A stretch of 5,161 bases of DNA from an uncultured Litoreibacter sp. Its GTDB lineage: Bacteria; Pseudomonadota; Alphaproteobacteria; Rhodobacterales; Rhodobacteraceae. The stretch covers positions 1 to 5,161 of the forward strand of contig CALFWN010000112.1 of the NCBI GenBank assembly GCA_937928335.1. The letters run 5' to 3'. Below, one piece after another: positions 1 to 5,161 of the stretch. The notes below the pieces were generated by a model, which ran no database searches, had not been told where the DNA came from, and saw only the letters and a program-made list of their open reading frames with translations. The translations under genes were made by a program, and so were the position numbers. Position 1 is the stretch's first letter. Each line of letters starts with the position of its first letter.

Positions 1-335
1 GCCTGATGCGTGCGCGGCGCGCCTTGCAGCCCGTAAGGGTCATGCGCCAGCGTCTGGCCGTGAAACCCCACAATCTGCGCCTCGGCGAAACGCGACAGAA
101 GGGAGGCATGGGCCGTCTCGATCACCTCGCAGGCCTGCGCCACATCCGCACCCCCCGGCCATTGGCCAAGTGCGGCGCGCAGCTGGGCCTGCTCTGTGTC
201 GCTATAGGGGCGGAAAGCGGTGGGGCCGAACTCCGCGATGGTGTGGCCATCCGTGCGCAGCATGGCGGCATCCACCCCGTCCAGAGAGGTGCCTGACATC
301 GCCCCAAGGGCCCAGATGGGGTCCGAGATTTTCAA
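1..335 (-). CDS. anmK: Anhydro-N-acetylmuramic acid kinase, N-terminal part (3' end outside window)
   Basis: AnmK phosphorylates and opens 1,6-anhydro-N-acetylmuramic acid released during cell-wall turnover, giving MurNAc-6-phosphate for cytoplasmic recycling. Translating the minus strand from 335 gives 111 complete residues. The family signature [16 protein letters not shown] lies at about residues 11-26 (the nucleotide-binding start of the ASKHA-type fold). The block [12 protein letters not shown] follows at about 89-100, and the fragment ends in RTHQ near the usual substrate-binding region. Family members are about 360-370 residues, so roughly two thirds is missing to the left. I chose the TTG at 333-335 because it has a Shine-Dalgarno-like AAGGGGA just upstream and keeps the strand WALGA that precedes the signature. 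The first in-frame ATG (297-299) would start inside the signature. The gene is divergent from tyrS. Family assignment is very secure; the exact start is moderately so. Confidence 0.93.
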   Translation of the reverse strand, partial: MKISDPIWALGAMSGTSLDGVDAAMLRTDGHTIAEFGPTAFRPYSDTEQAQLRAALGQWPGGADVAQACEVIETAHASLLSRFAEAQIVGFHGQTLAHDPYGLQGAPRTHQ

Positions 336-394
336 CGCTTCCCCTTCGTCCTGCCAAACCCTATACCGTTGCAAAAATACTGGACGGAAACCCG
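336..394. promoter_or_regulatory. Divergent intergenic region between anmK and tyrS, presumed promoters
   Basis: These 59 bases separate the two divergent start codons, so promoters for both genes must lie here or reach into the opposite coding region. On the plus strand a poor sigma-70-like pair can be drawn: TTCCCC at 339-344, a 17-base spacer, then TATACC at 362-367, about 28 bases before the tyrS ATG. The match is weak. The tyrS leader is too short for a T-box or other riboswitch, and I see no terminator or antiterminator fold. The regulatory role is inferred from gene orientation, not from a strong motif. Confidence 0.4.
340..346 (-). promoter_or_regulatory. Ribosome binding site supporting the TTG start of anmK
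   Basis: On the minus strand AAGGGGA lies 4 bases upstream of the TTG at 335. No in-frame ATG or GTG exists between the signature and the tyrS side, so this site is the main reason for calling a TTG start. The next in-frame upstream candidate is a TTG at 372-374, which lacks a comparable purine-rich site. Confidence 0.5.
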
Positions 395-1645
395 ATGGCT
401 TACCACCCCAAATCCGAATTTCTCAACGTCATGATCGCCCGCGGCTTCATGGCGGATTGCACCGATCTGCAAGGGCTGGACGAGGCTTTGGTGGCAGGCG
501 TGGTGCCGGCCTATATCGGGTTTGACGCCACCGCGACCTCGCTGCATGTGGGCTCGCTCATTCAGATCATGATGCTGCGCTGGCTGCAAAAGACGGGCCA
601 TAAGCCGATTGTGCTGATGGGCGGCGGCACCACGAAGGTTGGCGATCCCAGCTTCCGCGCCGACGAGCGGCCTTTGCTGACGCCTGCGCAGATCGACGCC
701 AATATTGACGGCATCAAGCAGGTGTTTGCGCATTATGTCAGCTTTGGCGAGGCCGCGTCGGATGCGATCATGGTCAACAATGCCGAATGGCTGGACGGGC
801 TGAATTACCTCGACTTCCTGCGCGACGTGGGGCGGCATTTCTCGGTCAACCGGATGCTGTCTTTCGAGAGCGTCAAGTCGCGGCTGGACCGGGAGCAGTC
901 GCTGTCCTTCCTCGAGTTCAACTACATGATCCTGCAGGCCTATGATTTCATGGAGCTGCACCGCCGCTATGGCTGCCTGATGCAGATGGGCGGCTCGGAT
1001 CAATGGGGCAACATCGTCAACGGGATCGACCTGACGCGGCGCATTCTGGATGATCAGGTCTTCGGGCTGACCACCCATTTGCTGACCACGAGCGACGGCA
1101 AGAAGATGGGCAAATCCCAGGATGGCGCGGTGTGGCTGAACGCGGATTTGGTCTCCCCCTACCAGTTCTGGCAGTTCTGGCGGAACACGAATGACGCCGA
1201 TGTCGGGCGTTTCCTGAAGCTCTATACGGAGCTGCCTTTGGAGGAATGCGACCGGCTGGCCGCGCTGCAGGGCCAAGAAATCAACGACGCCAAGATTGTG
1301 CTGGCCGGTGAGGTCACGGCGCTTTTGCACGGGGTCGCGGCGGCGCAGGCGGCAGAGGCCACGGCGCGCGAAGTGTTCGAGAAGGGCGGCACGGGCGACG
1401 ACCTGCCGACGCTGGAGCTGAGCGCGCAGGAGCTGGGCGACGGGATTTCCGTGGTGCAGCTGATTGTGCGCTCAGGGCTGGCCAAATCCGGCAAGGACGC
1501 CAAACGGCTGATTGCCGAGGGCGGGGCCAGGCTCAATGACGCGGAGCTGACGGATGCAGGCCTGTTGCTGAGGCCCGATGATCTGGCCCGGCCGGTCAAG
1601 CTGTCTGCGGGCAAGAAACGCCACGCGCTCGTCAAGCTGGCTTAA
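395..1645 (+). CDS. tyrS: Tyrosyl-tRNA synthetase (tyrosine--tRNA ligase)
   Basis: TyrRS activates tyrosine with ATP and loads it onto tRNA-Tyr in the cytoplasm; it is a class I synthetase acting as a homodimer. The 416-residue product has the expected size. The HIGH-type motif is HVGS at 51-54, after [12 protein letters not shown]177, Q181 and D184 have the spacing of the tyrosine-pocket residues of well-studied bacterial TyrRS. The family block [11 protein letters not shown] is at 197-207, and the KMSKS loop is KMGKS at 237-241, a common variant. An S4 RNA-binding domain fills about 350-416 ([20 protein letters not shown], then [11 protein letters not shown]). The ATG at 395 matches the family N-terminus [10 protein letters not shown]; a longer reading from 170 would be antisense to anmK. 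Its Shine-Dalgarno is weak (ACGGAA). The acyltransferase gene follows after 35 bases and is probably cotranscribed. Confidence 0.98.
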   Translation: MAYHPKSEFLNVMIARGFMADCTDLQGLDEALVAGVVPAYIGFDATATSLHVGSLIQIMMLRWLQKTGHKPIVLMGGGTTKVGDPSFRADERPLLTPAQIDANIDGIKQVFAHYVSFGEAASDAIMVNNAEWLDGLNYLDFLRDVGRHFSVNRMLSFESVKSRLDREQSLSFLEFNYMILQAYDFMELHRRYGCLMQMGGSDQWGNIVNGIDLTRRILDDQVFGLTTHLLTTSDGKKMGKSQDGAVWLNADLVSPYQFWQFWRNTNDADVGRFLKLYTELPLEECDRLAALQGQEINDAKIVLAGEVTALLHGVAAAQAAEATAREVFEKGGTGDDLPTLELSAQELGDGISVVQLIVRSGLAKSGKDAKRLIAEGGARLNDAELTDAGLLLRPDDLARPVKLSAGKKRHALVKLA

Positions 1646-1680
1646 CGCCGCCTTAACCCTGAAGGACCAAGGCTGCGGCG
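1646..1680 (+). promoter_or_regulatory. Hairpin filling the tyrS/acyltransferase gap and covering the downstream Shine-Dalgarno
   Basis: The gap begins directly after the tyrS stop and ends at the next ATG. CGCCG (1646-1650) can pair with CGGCG (1676-1680), and CCTT (1651-1654) with AAGG (1669-1672). This leaves a CTG bulge at 1673-1675 and a 14-base loop. AAGG at 1669-1672 is also the best-placed Shine-Dalgarno for the ATG at 1681 (8 bases away). A second purine-rich site, GAAGGA at 1661-1666, lies in the loop. No T-tract follows, so it is not an intrinsic terminator. I infer that a ribosome finishing tyrS would open the left arm and free the site (translational coupling). Pairing is seen in sequence; function is inference. 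Confidence 0.4.
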
Positions 1681-2541
1681 ATGCTGCGGCCTTTGCAACA
1701 AACCTGCCATTTTGCCGATTGCCTGCGGGCCGGAGGGCGCGACGTGGCGCGCAGTGACGCGGGCGTCATGCTGTTGCGGCGGGTGGGTCCGTTTCGCGTG
1801 GGGCTGGTCTCGCGCGGCGGCGCGCAGATGCTGGAGGTCACCCCGCCTGCCCGTACGTTGCGGCTTTTCAGCCCGGATCATGCGATGGACGCCGAGATGC
1901 GCCGCCGTGGCTACATGCGGCTGCGCGAGCCGGTGCAGGTTGCGGAATGGGATATCTCAAACCCTGACCTGCGATCCGGGCTGCGCAAGACATGGCGCCA
2001 TGCTCTGGACCGGGCCGGGGGGCTGACACTGTCGCTGACCCGGATGCCTGACGCGGGTGATCACTGGTTGCTGATGGCCGAGCAACGGCAGGCCAGAGCG
2101 CGGCGCTACAAGGCGTTGCCGCTTTGGATCACGCGGGCCTGGGCGGCGCTGCATCCCGAAGACACGCTGCTGATCGAGGCACGGGCCAAGGGCGCTTTGG
2201 TGGCGGGGATGGTGTTTCTGCGCCACGGGCAGACCGCCACATATCATATCTCTTACGCGACCCCGCTGGGTCACCGGCTTGAGGCGCATCGCGCGATGCT
2301 GTGGCGGGCAGCGACGCATTTTGCGCGCCGCGATGTGGCACGGCTTGATCTGGGGATAATAGACCGGGACGCGGCACCGGGGCTTGCGCAGTTCAAGCTG
2401 GGCACCGGAGCCAGAGCGCGGGTGCTGGGCGGCACATGGGTCACTATGCCGGGTCTTGCGCGGATCACCTCAGGGCGCAGAGACAAAAAACCCCGGCCCT
2501 TGCCGGACCGGGGAATTTTCTCGGCATGGCCAAAGCGTTAG
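1681..2541 (+). CDS. FemAB-like / GNAT-fold acyltransferase, substrate unknown
   Basis: The 286-residue product resembles the GNAT-fold acyltransferases of the FemAB-like group, in which an acyl or aminoacyl group is moved to an amine. Visible features are LRKTWRHALDRAGG at about 101-114, a probable beta-strand GALVAGMVFLRHG at 171-183, and YHISYATPLGHRLEAHRAML at 188-207. The most telling block is RLDLGIIDRDAAPGLAQFKL at 221-240, matching the 'DLG...pGLaqFKlgfGa' pattern near the end of FemAB-like domains. No signal peptide or membrane segment is evident, so it is probably cytoplasmic. The ATG at 1681 has AAGG 8 bases upstream. The basic, proline-containing tail from residue 269 onward is encoded by the terminator of the opposite operon, and the stop overlaps the facing cyclophilin gene's stop by 4 bases. 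Position after tyrS suggests cotranscription but does not reveal the substrate. Family assignment is from motif recall; a general GNAT protein is the alternative. Confidence 0.75.
   Translation: MLRPLQQTCHFADCLRAGGRDVARSDAGVMLLRRVGPFRVGLVSRGGAQMLEVTPPARTLRLFSPDHAMDAEMRRRGYMRLREPVQVAEWDISNPDLRSGLRKTWRHALDRAGGLTLSLTRMPDAGDHWLLMAEQRQARARRYKALPLWITRAWAALHPEDTLLIEARAKGALVAGMVFLRHGQTATYHISYATPLGHRLEAHRAMLWRAATHFARRDVARLDLGIIDRDAAPGLAQFKLGTGARARVLGGTWVTMPGLARITSGRRDKKPRPLPDRGIFSAWPKR
2485..2513 (-). terminator. Rho-independent terminator of the cyclophilin operon, inside the facing gene
   Basis: Read on the minus strand, CCCCGG (2513-2508), an 11-base loop and CCGGGG (2496-2491) form a perfect 6-bp GC stem followed directly by six T (2490-2485). 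This is 25 bases past the stop of the secreted cyclophilin, where a terminator is expected. On the plus strand the same stem is followed by AATTTT, a weaker tract interrupted by AA. Plus-strand termination here would also cut the acyltransferase mRNA before its stop codon at 2539-2541. I therefore infer that it works mainly on the minus strand. Confidence 0.8.
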
Positions 2542-3104
2542 TCAGTGACAGTGACGCTTTCCATCACATCCTGCTGGGCGCTGACGAAAGCACCATTGGC
2601 CCCGTCACCACGCGTGATGGCATCGACCACATCCATGCCCTGGGTCACGCGGCCCACCACGGTATATTGACCGTTCAGGAAGCTGCCCTCGTCAAACATG
2701 ATGAAGAATTGCGAGTTGGCGGAATTCGGGTTTTGCGACCGCGCCATGCCCACAATACCCCGGTCATAATTGATATCGGAGAACTCTGCGGGCAGGTCGT
2801 CAAATTGCGACCCGCCGGTGCCTGCGCGGCTCAGGTCACCCTCGGCGCGGCCATGTTCCACGTCGCCGGTCTGCGCCATGAAGCCGTCTATGACGCGGTG
2901 AAACACCACCCCGTTATAGCCGCCGCTGGCCGCGATATCGGTGATTTGCTTGACATGTTTCGGGGCCACATCTTCCAGAAGGTCGATGATGACAGTGCCT
3001 TTGCCCGCCACCTCGATGCTCAGGCCACTGGCCAGGGCAGAACCGGTCATCAGACCCAGAGCGAGTGCGGATTTCAGCCCGGATTTCAGCACAGTATCAA
3101 GCAT
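2538..3104 (-). CDS. ppiA: Cyclophilin-type peptidyl-prolyl cis-trans isomerase, exported
   Basis: Cyclophilins catalyse cis/trans isomerisation of Xaa-Pro bonds during folding. This 188-residue protein begins with a Sec-type signal peptide: lysines at 7 and 11, a hydrophobic stretch LALGLMTGSA, and an ALA site with likely cleavage after residue 25. The mature enzyme therefore acts in the periplasm. The single cyclophilin domain covers about 28-187. FHRVIDGFMAQTGD at 68-81 contains the catalytic arginine (R70), and NSQFFI at 130-135 lines the active site. FLNGQY at 142-147 has Phe where human cyclophilin A has the Trp linked to cyclosporin binding, as is usual in bacteria. The ATG at 3104 lies inside the end of the upstream cyclophilin gene, with AAAGGTGG 6 bases before it, which indicates translational coupling. 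A terminator follows the stop. The symbol is by analogy with the exported E. coli enzyme. Confidence 0.93.
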   Translation of the reverse strand: MLDTVLKSGLKSALALGLMTGSALASGLSIEVAGKGTVIIDLLEDVAPKHVKQITDIAASGGYNGVVFHRVIDGFMAQTGDVEHGRAEGDLSRAGTGGSQFDDLPAEFSDINYDRGIVGMARSQNPNSANSQFFIMFDEGSFLNGQYTVVGRVTQGMDVVDAITRGDGANGAFVSAQQDVMESVTVTD

Positions 3105-3603
3105 CAGCCGCCACCTTTACAGAGATCATACGGTCGGGGTTCATCGGCGGCTCGCCGCGCGCGATGGCATCGACATGCTCCATGCCGGAGGTGACACGGC
3201 CATAGACGGTATATTGCCCGTTCAGGAAGGCATTGTCCGAGAAGTTGATGAAGAATTGCGAGTTGGCGCTGTCGGGATTGGCCGAGCGCGCCGCACCAAT
3301 GGTGCCACGGTCATGGGGCAGCTTGGAGAATTCGGCGGGCAGGTCGGGATGCTCCGAGCCGCCGGTGCCTGCCATGCGGATGTTGAAGTCTTTTTCCATA
3401 TTGCCATTGGCCACATCGCCTGTCTGCGCCATGAAACCGTCAATGACGCGGTGGAAGGCCACATTGTCATAGGCACCTGCGCGGGCGAGGGTTTTCATCC
3501 GCTCGGCATGTTTGGGGGCCACGTCGGGCAAAAGCTCGATGGTGACGGTGCCGTCTTTCAGCTCGATGAGGATGGTGTTTTCTGGATCTTTGATCTCGGC
3601 CAT
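3097..3603 (-). CDS. ppiB: Cyclophilin-type peptidyl-prolyl cis-trans isomerase, cytoplasmic
   Basis: This 168-residue cyclophilin has no signal peptide (MAEIKDPENTILIELKDG), so it should fold proteins in the cytoplasm. FHRVIDGFMAQTGD at 50-63 carries the catalytic arginine R52. NSQFFI is at 114-119, and FLNGQYTVYGRVTSGM at 126-141 closes the active site, again with Phe at the cyclophilin A Trp position. The ATG at 3603 is supported by a strong AAAAGGAGG (3610-3618) 6 bases away. Its last codons and stop overlap the start of the exported cyclophilin by 8 bases. The two products share a 15-residue identical run (FHRVIDGFMAQTGDV), and the encoding DNA is also closely similar there, consistent with tandem duplication. 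coaD ends 68 bases upstream on the same strand. The symbol is by analogy with the cytoplasmic E. coli enzyme. Confidence 0.94.
   Translation of the reverse strand: MAEIKDPENTILIELKDGTVTIELLPDVAPKHAERMKTLARAGAYDNVAFHRVIDGFMAQTGDVANGNMEKDFNIRMAGTGGSEHPDLPAEFSKLPHDRGTIGAARSANPDSANSQFFINFSDNAFLNGQYTVYGRVTSGMEHVDAIARGEPPMNPDRMISVKVAADA
3111..3118 (-). promoter_or_regulatory. Shine-Dalgarno of the exported cyclophilin, inside the upstream cyclophilin gene
   Basis: AAAGGTGG on the minus strand lies 6 bases before the ATG at 3104 and encodes part of the C-terminal VKVAADA of the cytoplasmic cyclophilin. The start codon precedes the upstream gene's TGA (3099-3097), so a terminating ribosome sits directly on this site. 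This fixes the start of the second gene and points to coupled translation. Confidence 0.7.
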
Positions 3604-3609
3604 ACTGGG

Positions 3610-3618
3610 CCTCCTTTT
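3610..3618 (-). promoter_or_regulatory. Strong Shine-Dalgarno of the cytoplasmic cyclophilin
   Basis: AAAAGGAGG on the minus strand, 6 bases before the ATG at 3603, is the closest match to the anti-Shine-Dalgarno consensus in the window. It predicts efficient translation of the first cyclophilin and, through coupling, of the second. Confidence 0.75.
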
Positions 3619-3671
3619 GCGAATATGCTTGCGGGCGTATTTAGAGCGGCTGGGCGCGGAGGGAAAGCGGT

Positions 3672-4163
3672 TTAGCCGAACTTGTCTGCCAGATGCGCCT
3701 GCACCGCGGGGGTGACAAAGCCCGAGATGTCGCCGCCCAGCCGCGCGATTTCCTTGACCAGCTTGGAGGCGATGGCCTGATGCTGCGCCTCGGCCATCAA
3801 AAACACCGTCTCGATGCTGTCATCCATCGCGCGGTTCATGCCGACCATCTGGTATTCATATTCAAAATCAGCCACCGCCCGCAGCCCGCGCAGGATCACG
3901 CCGGCCCCCACGTCGCGGGCGCAGTGAATGAGCAGGTTTTCGAACGGGTGGACGACAATCTCGCAGCCCGTCTGGCGCTCAAGGGCCGCGCATTCGACCT
4001 CGATCATGGCGACGCGTTCCTCAAGCGTGAACAGCGGCCCCTTGTCGCGGTTGATCGCCACCCCGATGACCAGCCGGTCGACAAGGCTACAGGCCCGGCG
4101 GATGATATCTGCATGGCCCAGAGTGATCGGGTCGAACGTGCCGGGGTACAATCCTGTGCGCAT
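3672..4163 (-). CDS. coaD: Phosphopantetheine adenylyltransferase (CoA biosynthesis)
   Basis: CoaD transfers AMP from ATP to 4'-phosphopantetheine to make dephospho-CoA, the penultimate step of coenzyme A synthesis in the cytoplasm. The 163-residue product has the family's usual length and is diagnostic throughout. MRTGLYPGTFDPITLGH at 1-17 holds the TLGH nucleotidyltransferase motif (14-17). RDKGPLFTLEERVAMI at 39-54 carries the conserved lysine (K41). RGLRAVADFEYEYQ at 92-105 binds nucleotide and phosphopantetheine, and IASKLVKEIARLGGDI at 131-146 is the C-terminal signature. An in-frame extension to 4220 exists, but the family starts at this MRTGLYPG, and GAAAGG (4173-4178) lies 9 bases before the ATG at 4163. 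It sits 78 bases after the GFA-family gene and 68 bases before the cyclophilins, all on one strand, so cotranscription is possible but not proven. Confidence 0.97.
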   Translation of the reverse strand: MRTGLYPGTFDPITLGHADIIRRACSLVDRLVIGVAINRDKGPLFTLEERVAMIEVECAALERQTGCEIVVHPFENLLIHCARDVGAGVILRGLRAVADFEYEYQMVGMNRAMDDSIETVFLMAEAQHQAIASKLVKEIARLGGDISGFVTPAVQAHLADKFG

Positions 4164-4241
4164 GGGTGCGGGCCTTTCGTTAAGCCCCGCCACGCAACAG
4201 TATTGAGCGCGGCGTTTCAAGACAGAAAATAGTGAGCACGT

Positions 4242-4679
4242 TCAGGGCTGTTCCGCGATCCCGGCAAACATCTCCTCGATCTGCTTGGTGCTGAGATCAT
4301 GCGTCTTCTGCGCAAAGCTGTAGGCCTGCGGCTTGAGGTCGATGAACATCTGCTCGCTCAAGGTCAGCCCGTCATGATCGTCCAGCGTACCGGCGGCAAA
4401 GTGATAGGTGTCTTTATACGGCCCATCGAGCGTGACGCGGTAAAAGAGGCTGGAGCCGCAGGTCTTGCAAAAGCCCCGCTCCGCCCAATCAGAGGATTTG
4501 AAGGTGCCGATATTTTTGCCGCCGGTCAGGGTGACATCGGCCCCGGCGGCCTTGACGGCCAGATAGATGCCGCCGCTCCAGCGCCTGCACATCTCGCAAT
4601 GGCACGCGCCCAGCTCGGCGGGGTCCGAGGCAATAAGATAGCGCACCGCGCCGCACAGGCATCCACCAGATTTGCTCAT
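4242..4679 (-). CDS. GFA-family zinc protein (formaldehyde-activating-enzyme-like), substrate unknown
   Basis: The 145-residue product is a single GFA domain. This family is named for glutathione-dependent formaldehyde-activating enzyme, but most members are paralogs with no tested activity. The two-zinc cysteine pattern is complete: GGCLCGAVRY gives C7 and C9, ACHCEMC gives C26, C28 and C31, and FCKTCGSSLFY gives C71 and C74. HFAAGTLDDHDGL at 93-105 is the usual family segment near the C-terminus. It has no signal peptide or membrane segment and is probably cytoplasmic. I start it at the ATG at 4679 because GGGAGGA lies 7 bases upstream and the family begins just before the first CxC. An in-frame TTG at 4712 would add 11 residues without a good ribosome site. 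There is no adjacent class III alcohol dehydrogenase or S-formylglutathione hydrolase to support a formaldehyde role. Confidence 0.9.
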   Translation of the reverse strand: MSKSGGCLCGAVRYLIASDPAELGACHCEMCRRWSGGIYLAVKAAGADVTLTGGKNIGTFKSSDWAERGFCKTCGSSLFYRVTLDGPYKDTYHFAAGTLDDHDGLTLSEQMFIDLKPQAYSFAQKTHDLSTKQIEEMFAGIAEQP

Positions 4680-4686
4680 GATCGCG

Positions 4687-4693
4687 TCCTCCC
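4687..4693 (-). promoter_or_regulatory. Shine-Dalgarno deciding the start of the GFA-family gene
   Basis: GGGAGGA on the minus strand lies 7 bases before the ATG at 4679. It favours the 145-residue product over an 11-residue longer reading from the TTG at 4712. Confidence 0.7.
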
Positions 4694-4732
4694 GGTTTGC
4701 GTCTTTGGCCAAGAATGCGGGGCTGCGGGGCG

Positions 4733-5161
4733 CTAATGCCCCATGATCATGCCCTCCAGCGCGTCTTTCTCCATCGCCAGCTCAGTCAGCCGCGATTTGA
4801 CGACATCGCCGATGGTGATCAGCCCGATCATCTTGCCATCCTCGACCACTGGCATGTGGCGAAACCGGCCCTCGGTCATCCGCGACAGGACCGCATCTGC
4901 GGTGTCCGTGCCGGTGCAGGTGACCGGGTCGCGGGTCATCATGTCTGAGACCAGATCGTTCAGGCACGCTGCCCCGCGCCTGCCCAGCTCGCGCACGATG
5001 TCGCGCTCTGACAAGATGCCCTCGGCATTGCTGCCATCCGTGGTCACCACCACCGAGCCGATGCGTTTTTGCGACAGCAGATTGGTTGCATCCGCGACAG
5101 AGGCCTGCGGCGGGATGGTGACAACCCCGGCTTCAGATTTCGCTTTGAGAATTTGGCTGAC
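4733..5161 (-). CDS. CBS-domain pair protein (start codon just outside window)
   Basis: The minus strand is open from the window edge to the TAG at 4735-4733, giving 142 residues that begin VSQILKAKSE. This stand-alone CBS-pair family is about 144 residues, so probably only the first one or few codons are missing. The first CBS repeat spans about 1-62 with RIGSVVV (33-39) and GILSERDIVRELG (48-60). The second spans about 70-128 with SDMMTRDPVTC (72-82), FRHMPVVEDGKMIGLITIGD (100-119) and VVK. The tail is AMEKDALEGMIMGH, typical of this alphaproteobacterial family as I recall it. CBS pairs usually bind adenine nucleotides (AMP, ATP, SAM or NAD), but no catalytic domain is attached and the ligand is unknown. 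A GTG at 5053 would start inside the first repeat and is rejected as the true start. The GFA-family gene follows after 53 bases. Confidence 0.92.
   Translation of the reverse strand, partial: VSQILKAKSEAGVVTIPPQASVADATNLLSQKRIGSVVVTTDGSNAEGILSERDIVRELGRRGAACLNDLVSDMMTRDPVTCTGTDTADAVLSRMTEGRFRHMPVVEDGKMIGLITIGDVVKSRLTELAMEKDALEGMIMGH

Noticed and set aside
170..394. An N-terminal extension of tyrS by 75 codons
   Set aside because: The extra residues are antisense to anmK, look non-protein-like (Arg/Pro/Trp-rich), and family members begin at the ATG at 395.
332..1330. A 332-codon open frame antisense to tyrS
   Set aside because: It mirrors a strongly supported tyrS frame in GC-rich DNA where long antisense frames arise by codon bias. 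The translation shows no recognisable domain.
3604..3671. A promoter for the cyclophilin pair in the 68-base gap after coaD
   Set aside because: TTTCCC, a 17-base spacer and TAAATA can be aligned, but both boxes match poorly. The genes could equally be read through from coaD.
2436..3675. Two long plus-strand open frames (2436-3194 and 2941-3675) facing the cyclophilins
   Set aside because: They lie antisense to two clear cyclophilin genes, resemble each other only because the cyclophilins are paralogs, and have no recognisable domain.
4164..4241. A sigma-70-like promoter for coaD in the GFA/coaD gap
   Set aside because: The best pair I could draw (CTGTCT, 17 bases, TACTGT) matches only half of each consensus box, which is no better than expected by chance.
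3693..4736. Plus-strand open frames opposite coaD and the GFA gene
   Set aside because: They are shadows of well-supported minus-strand genes, with no family motif.
1..5161. A novel defence, mobile or biosynthetic system
   Set aside because: All the genes belong to familiar chromosomal families. There are no repeats, integrase, transposase, toxin-antitoxin pair or unusual composition to suggest an accessory island.

Overview
The window is ordinary chromosomal housekeeping sequence from a GC-rich alphaproteobacterium. The protein sequences, and a divergent anmK/tyrS pair near tandem cyclophilins and coaD, look most like Rhodobacterales (Rhodobacteraceae or roseobacter group). This placement comes from remembered family sequences and was not searched. 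Coding density is high. I see no tRNA, rRNA, CRISPR array, insertion sequence, prophage or other sign of recent transfer.

Layout, left to right. Positions 1-335 (minus) hold the 5' part of anmK, which recycles cell-wall anhydro-MurNAc. A 59-base divergent gap follows. On the plus strand come tyrS (395-1645) and a FemAB/GNAT-like acyltransferase of unknown substrate (1681-2541). The 35-base gap between these two can fold into a hairpin that buries the second gene's Shine-Dalgarno sequence. From 2538 to the right edge everything is on the minus strand. In transcription order it is: a CBS-pair protein (start just outside the window), a GFA-family zinc protein, coaD, a cytoplasmic cyclophilin and a secreted cyclophilin. 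The two cyclophilin genes overlap by 8 bases.

The plus and minus gene sets converge at 2538-2541 and overlap by 4 bases at their stop codons. The only clear intrinsic terminator (2485-2513, acting on the minus strand) therefore lies wholly inside the 3' coding end of the acyltransferase gene.

The genes do not form one pathway. They cover aminoacyl-tRNA supply (TyrRS), coenzyme A synthesis (CoaD), protein folding on both sides of the inner membrane (two cyclophilins), cell-wall recycling (AnmK), and three proteins whose substrate or ligand cannot be read from sequence (FemAB-like, GFA, CBS). I found no convincing new multi-gene system. The points worth a second look are the terminator/coding overlap, the possible translational coupling hairpin after tyrS, and the unassigned acyltransferase.
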